A stretch of DNA of 64,000 nucleotides from Urechis unicinctus (GCA_034190875.2 CM067343.1:60535056-60599055), one strand, 5' to 3'; numbered from the stretch's first letter, positions 54,989 to 63,539 are shown. Made by a program: numbers and translations. The notes: generated by a model not told the origin, from the letters alone.

Positions 54989-55432
54989 TTATTTGCCTTG
55001 AATTAAACATGTCACCAGCTTATCGTTGGTTGAATAATCGTCGGTAAATACAGCCAGCAATTGGTTCAAACTTATTCCACGACATCGTCTCTTTAAATAA
55101 TACAAACAATAAAGTCCACAAGTATTGGAATTAAAGTCTTGTAATGGCTTTGTATTATAAGTCCAGTTCACACAATGCTTGGTCAAGAACTTCACAAATA
55201 CGTTATGAATAGGAGGTAGTCCGTAAGAATCAAAATATTCGCCTCGTTCATTATGATCAATGAAAATAGCAATCCAGTGTTTGCCTTTTTTGGAAGCTGG
55301 ATCCGTATTACAAACGAAACCGCTGGGGTAGTTGACATGGCGGGGTAATTTATTCCGCGCAAACACTCCGCGCACAGTAGCTCGAGTGAAAGCGTCTTTT
55401 TGTAAGAGCTCGTGTAATTGCCTGGTATCCAT
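54989..55432 (-). CDS. Adenain-like cysteine protease
   Basis: Maturation protease that cleaves capsid and core precursors in the virion. The 147-residue product has the C5/adenain layout: catalytic His in KHWIAIFID (about residue 52), acidic partner in YFDSYG (about 67), the oxyanion Gln in PLQDFNSNTCG and nucleophile Cys in NTCGLYCLYYL (about 107). Length is a little below that of adenovirus proteases, as usual in Polintons. It is the last gene of the - strand cluster and its stop overlaps a polyadenylation signal. The frame is intact from ATG to stop. ATG at 55,432 is the only start that keeps the N-terminal helix. Confidence 0.9.
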   Translation of the reverse strand: MDTRQLHELLQKDAFTRATVRGVFARNKLPRHVNYPSGFVCNTDPASKKGKHWIAIFIDHNERGEYFDSYGLPPIHNVFVKFLTKHCVNWTYNTKPLQDFNSNTCGLYCLYYLKRRCRGISLNQLLAVFTDDYSTNDKLVTCLIQGK

Positions 55433-55481
55433 TGTTAGGCAGCGTAATCAAACAGAACGTTACGGTTTCGGTCAATTTGAA

Positions 55482-56751
55482 TCATATTTTTTTCAATTCG
55501 GCATACACAATGACATTAATGGTACGTTCTAGGGCCGTACCAAAACGCATTTCCAAGCGCACGTTTCCTTGTTTCAACAAATTAAAATGAGTGCCGCTAT
55601 CACCCAGGTCGGGGGTCAGATCAAAAGCGAATAGTGTATAGCCATTGGGATAATCACTCCAACTTATGGCATTGCCTTCGTCTTGATAGAGTTGTCCAGT
55701 GCTAATGAATAAATTAGCATAACTGCGGGTGTAATATATGGTGATTAAAATCGGGCTGTAATGGTTTTGCGGGCACTTGTTGCCCGTCAACGTACATAGC
55801 TAAAAATGTGAGGTCGTTATGCTTAAAGTTGAAGGGGTTCTGAGTGTAATCACCGTTGAACGCCCTATTATCAACACTTCCAACTACAATTCGTTTGGGT
55901 AACTGACCCAAAAATAAATTTTCTTGATTGATCGTCATAGCTCCTTGAGATGCAGAAAACACTTTGGTTTCTATGCGTCTTATGGGGTATTTAGCTGGGC
56001 TTCGTTCTAAAGCCTTAATGTGAGCTAGTTGCACGGTGGGGTTCAACTTTATTTTGCGTACGAATAAGGTCACGGATTGCAGAACTATTTTAGGGGCAAA
56101 TCCTTCTGCAGGATTGGCCATAAGGGCAAAGCTGTCACCGCTGCGTACTAATCGCAACTTCAAATCTACGCCGTTTAATAAATAGCGTTCTTGACTAAAT
56201 AAATCTAAATGTAATTTGCCCATCATATCCACAATGCGACTCTCTTGAGCTCGTTCCTTTCTAGCTATCATCCCCTTGTTGTTAGTACCACCCACGGCGT
56301 CCATGTGTTTTGGGGTGTCTTTGTACCATAAACTAGCTGTTAACTGAGAGTTTTTGGCTTCCGAACCATAGCTCAATAGCGTTTCCATATAAGCGCGATA
56401 CGGGTATGTGTTTGTCGAGGAGGACACAAGTTTTTCGTTGAGAGAGACATCGACTTGGGAAAAGAGTGAGTGTAACCAGAGGTTAACGGGTGCTACAGCA
56501 CTGTCAGCCTCCAAAACCGCCCCATCCTTTTTCACCACTTTGGCATTCACTTGTAAATACGTGTCGTTCAGATCGATATAATCATCACCCGACCCACTGA
56601 TGTAGAATTCGACTGGACCCGAACCTAAAGCAGCTACCGGATGGAATTCGATCCACGATCCATGATCGACACTGCTTTGAGTTGGGGGAATCGAAAATAG
56701 GTCTAATTCACTTTTGACACAGGGACAAGATTGGGGGTGTACCAGTGCCAT
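55482..56751 (-). pseudogene. Hexon-like major capsid protein (F54H12.2-like), frameshifted
   Basis: Forms the main capsid shell. The first part (56,751 to about 55,750) begins MALVHPQS, then KSELDLFSIPPTQSSV, a GSGDDYIDLNDTYLQV strand and, further on, LGQLPKRIVVGSVDN and FLAMYVDGQQVP. The second part (about 55,790-55,482) in another frame has DEGN, NGYTLFAFDLTPDL and ERTINVIVYAE. These are conserved blocks of the Polinton major capsid, often annotated F54H12.2-like in animal genomes, thought to fold as a double jelly roll. One frameshift lies between about 55,740 and 55,790. About 423 codons in all, near the family's usual size. It starts 3 bases after the core-protein stop. Confidence 0.85.
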
Positions 56752-56754
56752 GAT

Positions 56755-57160
56755 CTAACCGAAAATATCTTTTGGCAACCTCCGAGTTGTTCCACGACGA
56801 CCGCGTGAACTACTGTTCCTACCTCGTGCGAGTCGTTTTATAGAGAATGGTGGTCGGCGACGCGGTTGTTTGGGTGGAACTATTTGATCGAACACTTCCT
56901 CTCCGGTTTGTAACAATCGTTTCTTAGCCGACTGTTTCAGAGACTTCCCTCCCAACAAATCTCCAACCACCCTCACTCCTGTTTTCAAGGCGTGTTTTTT
57001 TAACGACAGGTAAAACTTTTCGAACCAGCGGTAACACCATTTTAGCCAGACCACCAACCACATTACCAAGGCCGTGTCCGCGTTGACTCCTGGCACCGGA
57101 AAACACGGGGAGCCCTCCACCCGCTTGGTTCAGGTAATACGGGGTGTAAATATCAGCCAT
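56755..57160 (-). pseudogene. PX-type core/condensing protein, frameshifted
   Basis: Likely DNA-condensing core protein related to adenoviral pX/mu. From the ATG at 57,160 it reads YTPYYLNQAGGGLPVFSG then QRGHGLGNVVGGL, the Gly-rich hydrophobic block typical of the family, followed by a Lys-rich stretch; the second part (to 56,755) is strongly basic with RRRPPF and SSSRGRRGTTRR. The two parts lie in different frames, changing at an A-rich run near 56,994-57,000. The ATG at 57,160 has a good context (accATGG) and lies just past the stop of the upstream penton copy. Roughly 135 codons in total. Confidence 0.8.
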
Positions 57161-57165
57161 GGTTT

Positions 57166-57977
57166 TCAAAATATAGCTTTCTTGATTTTACGGAAATGTA
57201 ACGTCACTGTCACTTTACCAGATTCGAATGGAATGGGTCGACCCGTGTCATCTCTTATATCGATTTCTATAGTAGAAAAAGTCTTGGTGGCTATCGGGTA
57301 ATAAAATATCTTTTTATACGTGGAGTTGATCAACTGCCCGCGACGATTGTGATCGATTGGAATAATACGCAGAAGGGGGACCACAGTGTCTCCTACCACC
57401 TGAGCTTCGATGAGATTACAATAGACATAGAGTCCGTACAAGCCTCGATCAGGGTCAACAATGTGCTGACCGACTTGACTGTTCTCAAAAATCCCCATTT
57501 CAAAACCGAGTCTTTGACGCAACCCCTCGTCCATGTAAACTACAACTGACTCATTGTCTAGGGTCATAGTTGCTGTCTGTCGTGTTCGATTGTAGGTGAG
57601 ACGCACTCGCTCTCCTCATTTTGCTCCTTTAACTTGGCTGCAAAGGCTTCTATCAACGATCCGGTCGTATAAAAACCAGGGGTAATGTGAAAATATTTGG
57701 GACGGGCCTCTGCAAATTCACTCACAATGTCATATCGCTCACTGCAACAGATATCCGGGGGGAGATTGAGCGCACCAGCCACACGATCCATGACGACCAA
57801 CCCCTCGTCCTCAGTAACATTGTACCACGTGTAAGGGTACTGAATTTCTGCTAATCCCACTTCCCAAGCCCCTTCCAACTGTACAGCTTTGGGGAGTCGA
57901 GTTAAGTAACGTGTCAACGTGTTGTTGGGGTGATAATTCATTGAACTGTTGGAAGGTAGGGTCAGAAAGAAACTCAT
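57166..57977 (-). pseudogene. Second penton-like minor capsid protein, frameshifted
   Basis: Paralogue of the intact gene just upstream (57,997-58,782). It shares the first 24 residues (MSFFLTLPSNSSMNYH and on), WEVGLAEIQYP, the YCNLIEAQVVGDT block and the C-terminal TIEIDIRDDTG. The middle part is more diverged, and the N-terminal half keeps a Cys pair (CC) not seen in the other copy. A frameshift at about 57,564-57,606 separates the two halves. Family: the SNSS-type Polinton protein, taken here to be the single-jelly-roll penton. About 270 codons in total, similar to the intact copy. Confidence 0.75.
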
Positions 57978-57996
57978 GATGGTGATGCCATGAGAC

Positions 57997-58782
57997 TCAA
58001 ATTAAGTTCTTCTTGGTTTCACGGAAATGTAAAGTCACCATCACATGTCCGTCTTCGAATGCCACGGACTGACCCGTGTCGTCTCTTATATCAATTTCTA
58101 TGGTACAAAAGGTTTTGGTGCCCACAGGGTAATAAAATATCTGTTTGTATGTCTGGGTCACCATTTTGTGCACCCGGTCGTAGTCCACAGGAACTGTGCG
58201 TAGCAAGGGAGCCATCGTGTCACCGACCACTTGTGATTCAATTATACTACAATAAACGTACAGTGCGTACAACCCTCGAAATACATTAGGCTTGTAATCA
58301 GTTTGAGAATCGTAGAGCGAAAGACATTCCTCACACCTCAATATTTGACGAAGACCTTCGGTCATGACAACTTGAAGTTTGGGATCAGTTATTTTTACAT
58401 TCACGGTCTGTGAGTGGGAATTGAATTGAAATCGAACCACGCCTCTGAGATGCGATTTGCGGATGTGCATATTGATCCTGTCTATCAATTGTTCAGCACT
58501 GTAGGAACCGGGGGTCAGGCGAACGACCAAGGACTCGACCAAAGGATCCCCTTCCAAGTGTCTGTCTATCGTATGGTATCCAGCTCGCTCATCCACTATG
58601 ACAAAACCGACATCGTCCCCGATGTTGTACCAGGAAACAGGGTACTGAATTTCTGCTAATCCCACCTCCCAATTACCTTTTAATTGTATGGGTTTAGGCA
58701 ATTGAGTAAAGTAACGTGTCAGCGTGTTGTTGGGGTGATAATTCATTGAACTGTTGGAAGGCAGGGTCAGAAAGAAACTCAT
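57997..58782 (-). CDS. Penton-like minor capsid protein (intact copy)
   Basis: Probable vertex protein of the capsid. The 261-residue product has the conserved N-terminus LPSNSSMNYHPNNT, then KGNWEVGLAEIQYPVSWYN, a LTPGSYSAEQLIDRIN segment in the middle, and YCSIIESQVVGDT and FCTIEIDIRDDTG toward the C-terminus, a pattern of beta strands fitting a single jelly roll. The ATG overlaps the stop of the upstream membrane-protein gene (ATGA on the - strand), and the downstream copy starts 19 bases after its stop, so the three are tightly packed. The assignment as penton rests on family position and size rather than a solved structure, so minor capsid or fibre-base is the safer reading. Confidence 0.75.
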   Translation of the reverse strand: MSFFLTLPSNSSMNYHPNNTLTRYFTQLPKPIQLKGNWEVGLAEIQYPVSWYNIGDDVGFVIVDERAGYHTIDRHLEGDPLVESLVVRLTPGSYSAEQLIDRINMHIRKSHLRGVVRFQFNSHSQTVNVKITDPKLQVVMTEGLRQILRCEECLSLYDSQTDYKPNVFRGLYALYVYCSIIESQVVGDTMAPLLRTVPVDYDRVHKMVTQTYKQIFYYPVGTKTFCTIEIDIRDDTGQSVAFEDGHVMVTLHFRETKKNLI

Positions 58783-59171
58783 GACGTCGCTTTATGTTTC
58801 AAAGTGGGGTTGGGAAGAATGTACCCTAAGCTACTGCTTAACAGAGCAGTCCACAAATTACTATCTCCTTTACCCGCCGTTAGATTGTAGATGCTGACGA
58901 TGATTACGGTATATAAAATGAGGATTTGTGTGAAAAACACGATTTCGGCTTTCGGAATTTCCCGACCAAATATGGTCCACACCCGATCACTTCTCTGATC
59001 TTCCATCCTAATGACGCTTCTGTTCCAAATCTCAGTTTTTATACAGCTCCACACCACTGACCCAACTATTAAAACTGGCAGGGTAGCCAAACCACTTGAC
59101 AAAGTATTGTTTTTGTCCTTTCCGTTTACGTTCTTTGATAATTTTTTCAACCCTATACTATGCTTTGTCAT
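58779..59171 (-). CDS. Small Polinton membrane protein
   Basis: A 130-residue protein with a basic N-terminus, a hydrophobic segment at about residues 29-47 (LATLPVLIVGSVVWSCI), a polar loop with FGREIPKAEIVFF, a second hydrophobic helix (about 75-98) and a conserved NLWTALLSSSLGYILP block. Similar small proteins sit next to the integrase in many Polintons; function is unknown, possibly membrane association of particles. The start overlaps the end of the integrase frame by 14 bases and the stop overlaps the penton ATG by 4. Confidence 0.65.
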   Translation of the reverse strand: MTKHSIGLKKLSKNVNGKDKNNTLSSGLATLPVLIVGSVVWSCIKTEIWNRSVIRMEDQRSDRVWTIFGREIPKAEIVFFTQILILYTVIIVSIYNLTAGKGDSNLWTALLSSSLGYILPNPTLKHKATS

Positions 59172-60088
59172 TCACTTTCTGTAATTCTTCCGCGTAAAAT
59201 GTTCCCTCTAACACTTCGTCATTATCATCCTTTATCGTATACACATTAGGGGAACCTAAGTGAACGTTCTCCACCCGAAACAACTCCTCGCTCCAATTGG
59301 AAGTGTAACCCTTTTTAAATTTACCCCGTGCTTGACTGATGCGGACACGATCCCCGATATCATACCGTGGTCGTTTAACCTCATCAGAGCGCTCCCCGTA
59401 TAATGTCATCCACCTGTCTTCTTGATTACGCACCGAGACTGATATCGGGGGGCGCTTAATGCTGCGGTGATAACTGACGTTGTATCCTTTCACCAGCGAA
59501 GCCAGAAACCGGTAGATAAACACTGGTGTTGTGTTTGGTAAAATAACGCCACATTTTAGTTTTTAACGTACGATTAAACTGCTCGACTATGCTAGCTTTG
59601 GTTTCTTCGTTGTGGGTGGTAAAAAAGCGAATCCCCTGCTGCTTAAGAAATGTCTGAAATTTACGGTTGATAAATTCTCCACCCTTATCAGTCTGTAAAC
59701 ACAGGGGCTTCCGCCCTTGTTTTAATATACTCTCAAAGGCTCGAATCAAACTGTCACCCGTTTTATTTTTTAGTGGTATCACCCACGCATATTTCGAGAA
59801 TACATCGATACAGGTCAAGAGAAATTTCATGTCTTGGTTCTGTTTGGCTAAGCGAGCTATGTCCACTAAATCGGCTTGCCATTGATGGTCAATTCCCCCG
59901 ACTATGACGCGTCGTCTTCGAAATCGACGACGGATCGGTTTATGTAATGTATAGGCATCTTGCTCGCCCAACCATTGTCTGACTGTCTTTGTTTTGAGTT
60001 TCGTAGCTCTAACCAATGGCTGCACCCCTCCATACGCGGCCGGTGCCTCAGGGTCGAAATACACACTTAACTTCTCCATGACATCCAA
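59158..60088 (-). pseudogene. Retroviral-type (rve) integrase, frameshifted
   Basis: Inserts the element into host DNA. The first part (60,088 to about 59,510) has YTLHKPIRRRF, then the catalytic core: first Asp in WQADLVDI (about residue 73), second in LQTDKGGEF and Glu in KASIVEQFNRTLK, the DDE triad of rve integrases. The second part (about 59,520-59,158), in another frame, has GYNVSYHRSI and a C-terminal chromo-like segment (YDIGDRVRI, WSEELFRVENV, YTIKDDNDE). The frame change is at about 59,510-59,523, after the DDE core. Total about 310 codons, normal for the family. The ATG overlaps the end of the MAKKM gene by about 20 bases. Confidence 0.9.
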
Positions 60089-60699
60089 TTTTGTGTTACA
60101 GGCTCCTCCTCACCAGGTATTTTATCTATTTGCATCGCCCCCTGTCGGATATAGTTCCATCGATCGGGGTGACCTACTAAATCTTGAGGAATGTTGGAGT
60201 CTTGCAACGCTTCAGCAAATCTTTTCCAACCCTCTGGTTCAAAGTGTTTACGCCGTCTCAACACATCGTTAACCAAATCCGCCAGGTTAGTCCCACTAAC
60301 GGCTTGTCCTTTAATCGTTAATTCCCCTCGTTCATTTCAGCCCACGTCTGGGTTTTTTCGAAGGCGTTCTAATAGCAAACGCCCTTTTTTCTGAAATTTA
60401 TCAGGGATGGTTTCTACAACTTCCGCAATAGACACATCTTCTTGTTTGGGTGTGTGGGGGGCGGGGTATTAGCTAAGGCTGTGTGAGGTGTCGGGGTTCT
60501 GTGCTGGCGGTAATACTCGCGGTGTTTTGTTAAAAATTTGGTTATAAGATTCTACTTTAGCCTCCTCCGATAAATCACTACGATTCAGGACAGCCCTCAT
60601 CTCCGCATCCAAGTTGGATAACACGTCGACAGTGGGAGCTTGATCGTAACGCCCACTTGACAGTACCCGGGGATCAACCAACATCATTTTCTTAGCCAT
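60067..60699 (-). pseudogene. Conserved Polinton protein beginning MAKKM, two in-frame stops
   Basis: Conserved but unassigned Polinton protein. It starts MAKKMMLVDPRVL and has LDAEMRAVLNRSDLS and VESYNQIF; the distal part contains FEPEGWKRFAEALQ and PQDLVGHPDRWNYIR. All parts lie in one frame of 211 codons, interrupted by TAA at 60,469-60,471 and TGA at 60,337-60,339 (a codon where Trp would be one base different). Because no frameshift is involved, nonsense mutation is the simplest explanation; a short spliced-out segment is less likely, as no GT-AG pair is evident. A C-run and A-rich tract lie between the stops. Starts 5 bases after the upstream gene's stop. Confidence 0.7.
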
Positions 60700-60703
60700 A
60701 ATT

Positions 60704-61036
60704 TTAGCCCAATAGTTTGCCTAACAACGGACCAGCGATACCTAAAATAGGTCCTAATAACGCCGGGAGAAAACCACCGGTTTGTAATATTCTTTTCTTT
60801 TTCTTGACGTTAGTTTTAGGTGAGATCAAAGCGCGCAGACCTTGTTTGTATCGGGCTAATTTACGCTTCTGAACTGAAGTCAAGGATACGTTTCCTTTTA
60901 AAACATTGAGTGCACATTCACATAGACAATTTATCAATTCTTTGTCAGCCGTGTGAATCAAAGCCCTATTGACAGGGGGTTTGGCTTTAGCCATCACTCG
61001 TAATGTATCAGCGTGTTTTCTGAGATGCTCTGCCAT
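60704..61036 (-). CDS. pVI-like protein with C-terminal membrane-active peptide
   Basis: A 110-residue basic protein. Residues about 25-75 form a helical block with LINCLCECALNVLKGNV and SVQKRKLARY, conserved among Polintons. A Lys-rich linker (VKKKKRILQTGG) follows, then a hydrophobic, Gly/Leu-rich tail (FLPALLGPILGIAGPLLG) that could form an amphipathic helix. This resembles the membrane-lytic peptide proposed for adintoviruses and adenoviral pVI. The GG before the tail is a plausible site for the element's own protease. The frame is intact and the ATG has a good context. Confidence 0.7.
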   Translation of the reverse strand: MAEHLRKHADTLRVMAKAKPPVNRALIHTADKELINCLCECALNVLKGNVSLTSVQKRKLARYKQGLRALISPKTNVKKKKRILQTGGFLPALLGPILGIAGPLLGKLLG

Positions 61037-61085
61037 GATCTATGTCTAACGATAAGAATGGCGGTCGTCCGATGATCGACGGTAT

Positions 61086-61685
61086 TTATTTCTGTAGGTA
61101 TACAACTTGATTGGGTCGTAGTATGTCAGTTCGTAGCCGTAAGTGATCTGGTGTTGCCTGTTTCAAATCGATAAACAAATAACCGTGAGGTTGCGAAGTA
61201 GCATCCGAAAAGGCTTCTTGTACATACTTGATGTTTCGCGGGTACATTTGTTTGGCTAAATGCATGATTTGTGAAGTGTCCCGAGGGTTCTTAAATACCA
61301 CTAAATAATGAGCGTTCAAACTGATTGTTCGATGTTCTTTATTCTTTCCGAATAAATTTTGTACTAAATACAACACGCTAAGATTGCCATGGTGACTCCC
61401 TTTGGTGAATAGGCGAGTGACGCGTTCGTCAGTTTCTTCCATCAAATCATCGATGATCAACAAGGTTCTTTGTTGAGGATCTGTCTCAAAATTCAATCCC
61501 TCTACAAATTCCACGTGCGGTAGTTGAGTGTACATGGTTTGCCACTCTCCGAAACACCACACGATTCGGTCGGGTGGTGGCTCAATGTGACTACCTTTGA
61601 TTAACTCACTCACAAAGTAAGTTTTTCCACAGCCGCTCGGACCAGCTATCACGCAACTAAAGGGGTGTTTTAAGGCTCGATCCAT
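61086..61685 (-). CDS. FtsK/HerA-type genome-packaging ATPase
   Basis: Pumps the genome into the capsid. The 199-residue product has a Walker A loop (AGPSGCGKT, about residues 14-22) and Walker B (LLIIDDLMEE, about 75-84), followed by GSHHGNLSVLYLVQNLF, with the conserved Gln of sensor motifs (Q109), and LVVFKNPRD. Size matches the small Polinton/adintovirus packaging ATPases. The frame is intact. A TATA-like TATAAAAAG at 61,720-61,728 and an initiator-like TCAGT sit upstream, so it may head its own transcript. AATAAA on the - strand (61,085-61,090) overlaps its end. Confidence 0.92.
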   Translation of the reverse strand: MDRALKHPFSCVIAGPSGCGKTYFVSELIKGSHIEPPPDRIVWCFGEWQTMYTQLPHVEFVEGLNFETDPQQRTLLIIDDLMEETDERVTRLFTKGSHHGNLSVLYLVQNLFGKNKEHRTISLNAHYLVVFKNPRDTSQIMHLAKQMYPRNIKYVQEAFSDATSQPHGYLFIDLKQATPDHLRLRTDILRPNQVVYLQK

Positions 61686-61689
61686 TCTT

Positions 61690-61730
61690 ATACTGAGTTA
61701 TCATTCACAGTTCCCCAATCTTTTTATAGA
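61690..61730 (-). promoter_or_regulatory. Core promoter upstream of the packaging ATPase
   Basis: On the - strand TATAAAAAG (61,728-61,720) lies about 34 bases before a TCAGT initiator (61,696-61,692), only a few bases before the ATG. Confidence 0.55.
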
Positions 61731-61809
61731 TAGGATAGGTAAATAGTGTCGTGATAAGTAGAACTCAAAAAGAAATTCGATTAAAGTATATTATCACTTT
61801 TTTATTCAA

Positions 61810-62604
61810 TCACCAATCATATATATTCATGCGTCTAATAATTTTATTATATTTACAGTCATAAGGTTCCCCCATTAAGACTTTAGACCAGTGTTCGGTG
61901 GTCACACAAAAACCTAACATGGTACGTCGATACTCTCTAGAGAGCCAAAGACACAGTTCAGTCGAATTGTGTTGCTCACACAACAAGCGCCATAATAAAG
62001 TGACGTGATGTTCGTCCACCTTATCCAAGGCTCTTCCAACGCAATGTGAATACATCTTTTGTTGGTTCTCGGCTTGACATACGCCCGTTCCACACACGAC
62101 GCATGGTTCTTGAGCTATGTCAGATAACAATGGCTTCATCAAACCACTGTAAAGGCTAATTATCATATCCCACCCATCAGGCGACGTTCCTTGGTCATCC
62201 ATCTTTTGTGGGCGTGCTGATAGGTCTTGGTAAGCTTTTATGAGCAGCCACCAATTGAAACTATCAAAGCACATGGTCACGCTTTCACGGGTAATTTCAA
62301 TATAGGGGACTGGGGCTTTCACTCGACCAATTACATCGTCACAAATGGTTCTTTCCGTATCAACGTCCGGTTGGCCAGCTTCCACGTCAATCAACGATAA
62401 GGTGAGTGATGTAAGAGCCGTCCCGCTTCTGAGAAAGGCATTTGAGGGTAATTTTATTTGATGTCCGCTCCATCGATCGCGAATGTGTAAATCATCGGGG
62501 TCTGGGTTACTACACCACTGGGTGATTTGAAAGCGACCACTACGACGACTGGTATACAACGGTCCGTCAATGTAATCACACTCCTCGCTGTTCTCCTCAG
62601 CCAT
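61810..62604 (-). CDS. Cys/His-rich accessory protein, paralogue of the right-edge gene
   Basis: A 264-residue protein of unknown function. The N-terminal half is polar (YIDGPLYTSRRSGRFQITQW) and may be a beta-rich domain. The C-terminal half has FDSFNWWLLIKAYQDL, then a Cys-rich segment (CVVCGTGVC ... HCVGRAL) and VDEHHVTLLWRLLCEQH, followed by a further Cys/His tail. The order and spacing match the partial gene at 63,540-64,000, so the two are paralogues, probably zinc-binding. The ATG has a good context (aggATGG). A TATA-like site lies at 62,636-62,645 and the 44-bp repeats lie just upstream. AATAAA at 61,801-61,806 follows the stop. Confidence 0.7.
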   Translation of the reverse strand: MAEENSEECDYIDGPLYTSRRSGRFQITQWCSNPDPDDLHIRDRWSGHQIKLPSNAFLRSGTALTSLTLSLIDVEAGQPDVDTERTICDDVIGRVKAPVPYIEITRESVTMCFDSFNWWLLIKAYQDLSARPQKMDDQGTSPDGWDMIISLYSGLMKPLLSDIAQEPCVVCGTGVCQAENQQKMYSHCVGRALDKVDEHHVTLLWRLLCEQHNSTELCLWLSREYRRTMLGFCVTTEHWSKVLMGEPYDCKYNKIIRRMNIYDW

Positions 62605-62650
62605 CCTGAATGAAACAAAAATCTGTTCGTGTTCGCTTATTTATCCCCTG
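62605..62650 (-). promoter_or_regulatory. Core promoter of the accessory gene
   Basis: GATAAATAAG on the - strand (62,645-62,636) is followed about 30 bases on by a TTTCATTC initiator-like site (62,615-62,608), immediately before the ATG at 62,604. Confidence 0.5.
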
Positions 62651-62657
62651 ATCGAGG

Positions 62658-62789
62658 TGATGTCAGCAGTTGTTCGTGATCACGTGACGAATTAATTTAG
62701 CTGATGTCAGCAGTTGTTCGTGATCACGTGACGAATTAATTTAGCTGATGTCAGCGGTTTTTCGTGATCACGTGACGAATTAATTTCAG
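62658..62789. repeat. Three 44-bp tandem repeats with palindromic CACGTG site
   Basis: Copies at 62,658-62,701, 62,702-62,745 and 62,746-62,789. Copies one and two are identical over nearly their full length; copy three differs at a few bases. Each holds tgatgtcagc (CRE/Maf-like) and gatcacgtgacg, with a palindromic CACGTG E-box core. They lie between the accessory gene and the zinc-finger gene, directly upstream of the accessory promoter, so they look like an enhancer or origin-type binding array. Confidence 0.95.
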
Positions 62790-62866
62790 ATCCGGTAAAT
62801 CACGCACACACACACACGCACACCGGGGTTGTGAGGTTCTTCGAACGTGGAAGTTTAGCTTTCCGA

Positions 62867-63121
62867 TTACGTCACAACCTTCCTCTGCTTTGTTGTGCCT
62901 GTTGTTTTTCTTAATTTTCGATTGTGAATGTAGAGCTTATAATTACAGTGATATTTCAAGTGTTGGGTCAAAAGCGCCTTGGTAACAAACCCACATTGAC
63001 ACAGAGGACATCGCCTTAACCTCAGGGGTCTGTGTTTACCCTGAGCAGGTGGCTTGGGTCTATATGGTTGTTGGGTCTCAGCAACTCTCTGACATTCGTC
63101 ACATTCTACACAAGTTTCCAT
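62867..63121 (-). CDS. Small C2H2 zinc-finger protein
   Basis: An 84-residue protein with a Cys-rich N-terminus (METCVECDEC), a Pro/Arg-rich linker (YRPKPPAQGKHRPLRLRR), one classical C2H2 finger (CPLCQCGF ... HLKYH, spacing C-x2-C-x12-H-x3-H, about residues 38-58) and a basic C-terminal tail. The N-terminal VECDE resembles, with Val for Leu, the LxCxE motif of small DNA virus proteins that bind retinoblastoma family members; this is a weak hint only. Likely a nuclear regulator. The start is the first ATG after the upstream gene and the frame is intact. Confidence 0.6.
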   Translation of the reverse strand: METCVECDECQRVAETQQPYRPKPPAQGKHRPLRLRRCPLCQCGFVTKALLTQHLKYHCNYKLYIHNRKLRKTTGTTKQRKVVT

Positions 63122-63188
63122 GTCGTCGCTTTAAAGATTTAACCTTTACTGACAGTGAACTTGTTGTTAAACGATATTTATAATTACT

Positions 63189-63422
63189 TTAATCCACCTC
63201 ATCTTCAGACACGAACGCAGTTAACTGACGATCCATTAAACACTCTCTAGCTTCGATCGCTTTACTAAGAGCCGTATCAAAATCGTAACCATACTCCATC
63301 AAGCGCTGTTGATTTATACTAATTTGTCTATAGATCTTATTGTCTCTCAGTTCTCGAGTTAGTTGTGCATGCATCTGTAACTTGTCTTTTAAAACAGACC
63401 ACCTGCTATACGCATCCGTCAT
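63189..63422 (-). CDS. Small coiled-coil protein
   Basis: A 77-residue, highly charged, mostly helical protein (SRWSVLKDKLQMHAQLTREL, ISINQQRLMEYGYDF, ALSKAIEARECL) with an acidic end (SEDEVD). No family recognised. A TATA/initiator pair lies upstream. A 7-codon upstream frame precedes the ATG in the leader. Part of the coding sequence (63,299-63,331) reappears in the polymerase intron. Confidence 0.5.
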   Translation of the reverse strand: MTDAYSRWSVLKDKLQMHAQLTRELRDNKIYRQISINQQRLMEYGYDFDTALSKAIEARECLMDRQLTAFVSEDEVD

Positions 63423-63449
63423 GTTGATGTTACTCTCTGACTATCTTAG

Positions 63450-63486
63450 CCATAAATGACCACCCACCAAATTTGAACTCTTTATA
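63450..63486 (-). promoter_or_regulatory. Core promoter of the coiled-coil gene
   Basis: TATAAAGAG on the - strand (63,486-63,478) with a GGTCATTT initiator-like site about 27 bases downstream (63,461-63,454). Confidence 0.5.
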
Positions 63487-63539
63487 ACATACATTCCAAA
63501 TCATAATTAAAAGAAACAAACACAGGCCTGTATTTTCAC

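Noticed and set aside
57990..58289. 99-codon + strand frame opposite the penton gene
   Set aside because: Shadow of the penton coding sequence on the other strand.
59994..60394. + strand frames opposite the integrase and MAKKM genes
   Set aside because: Antisense shadows without start context or family resemblance.
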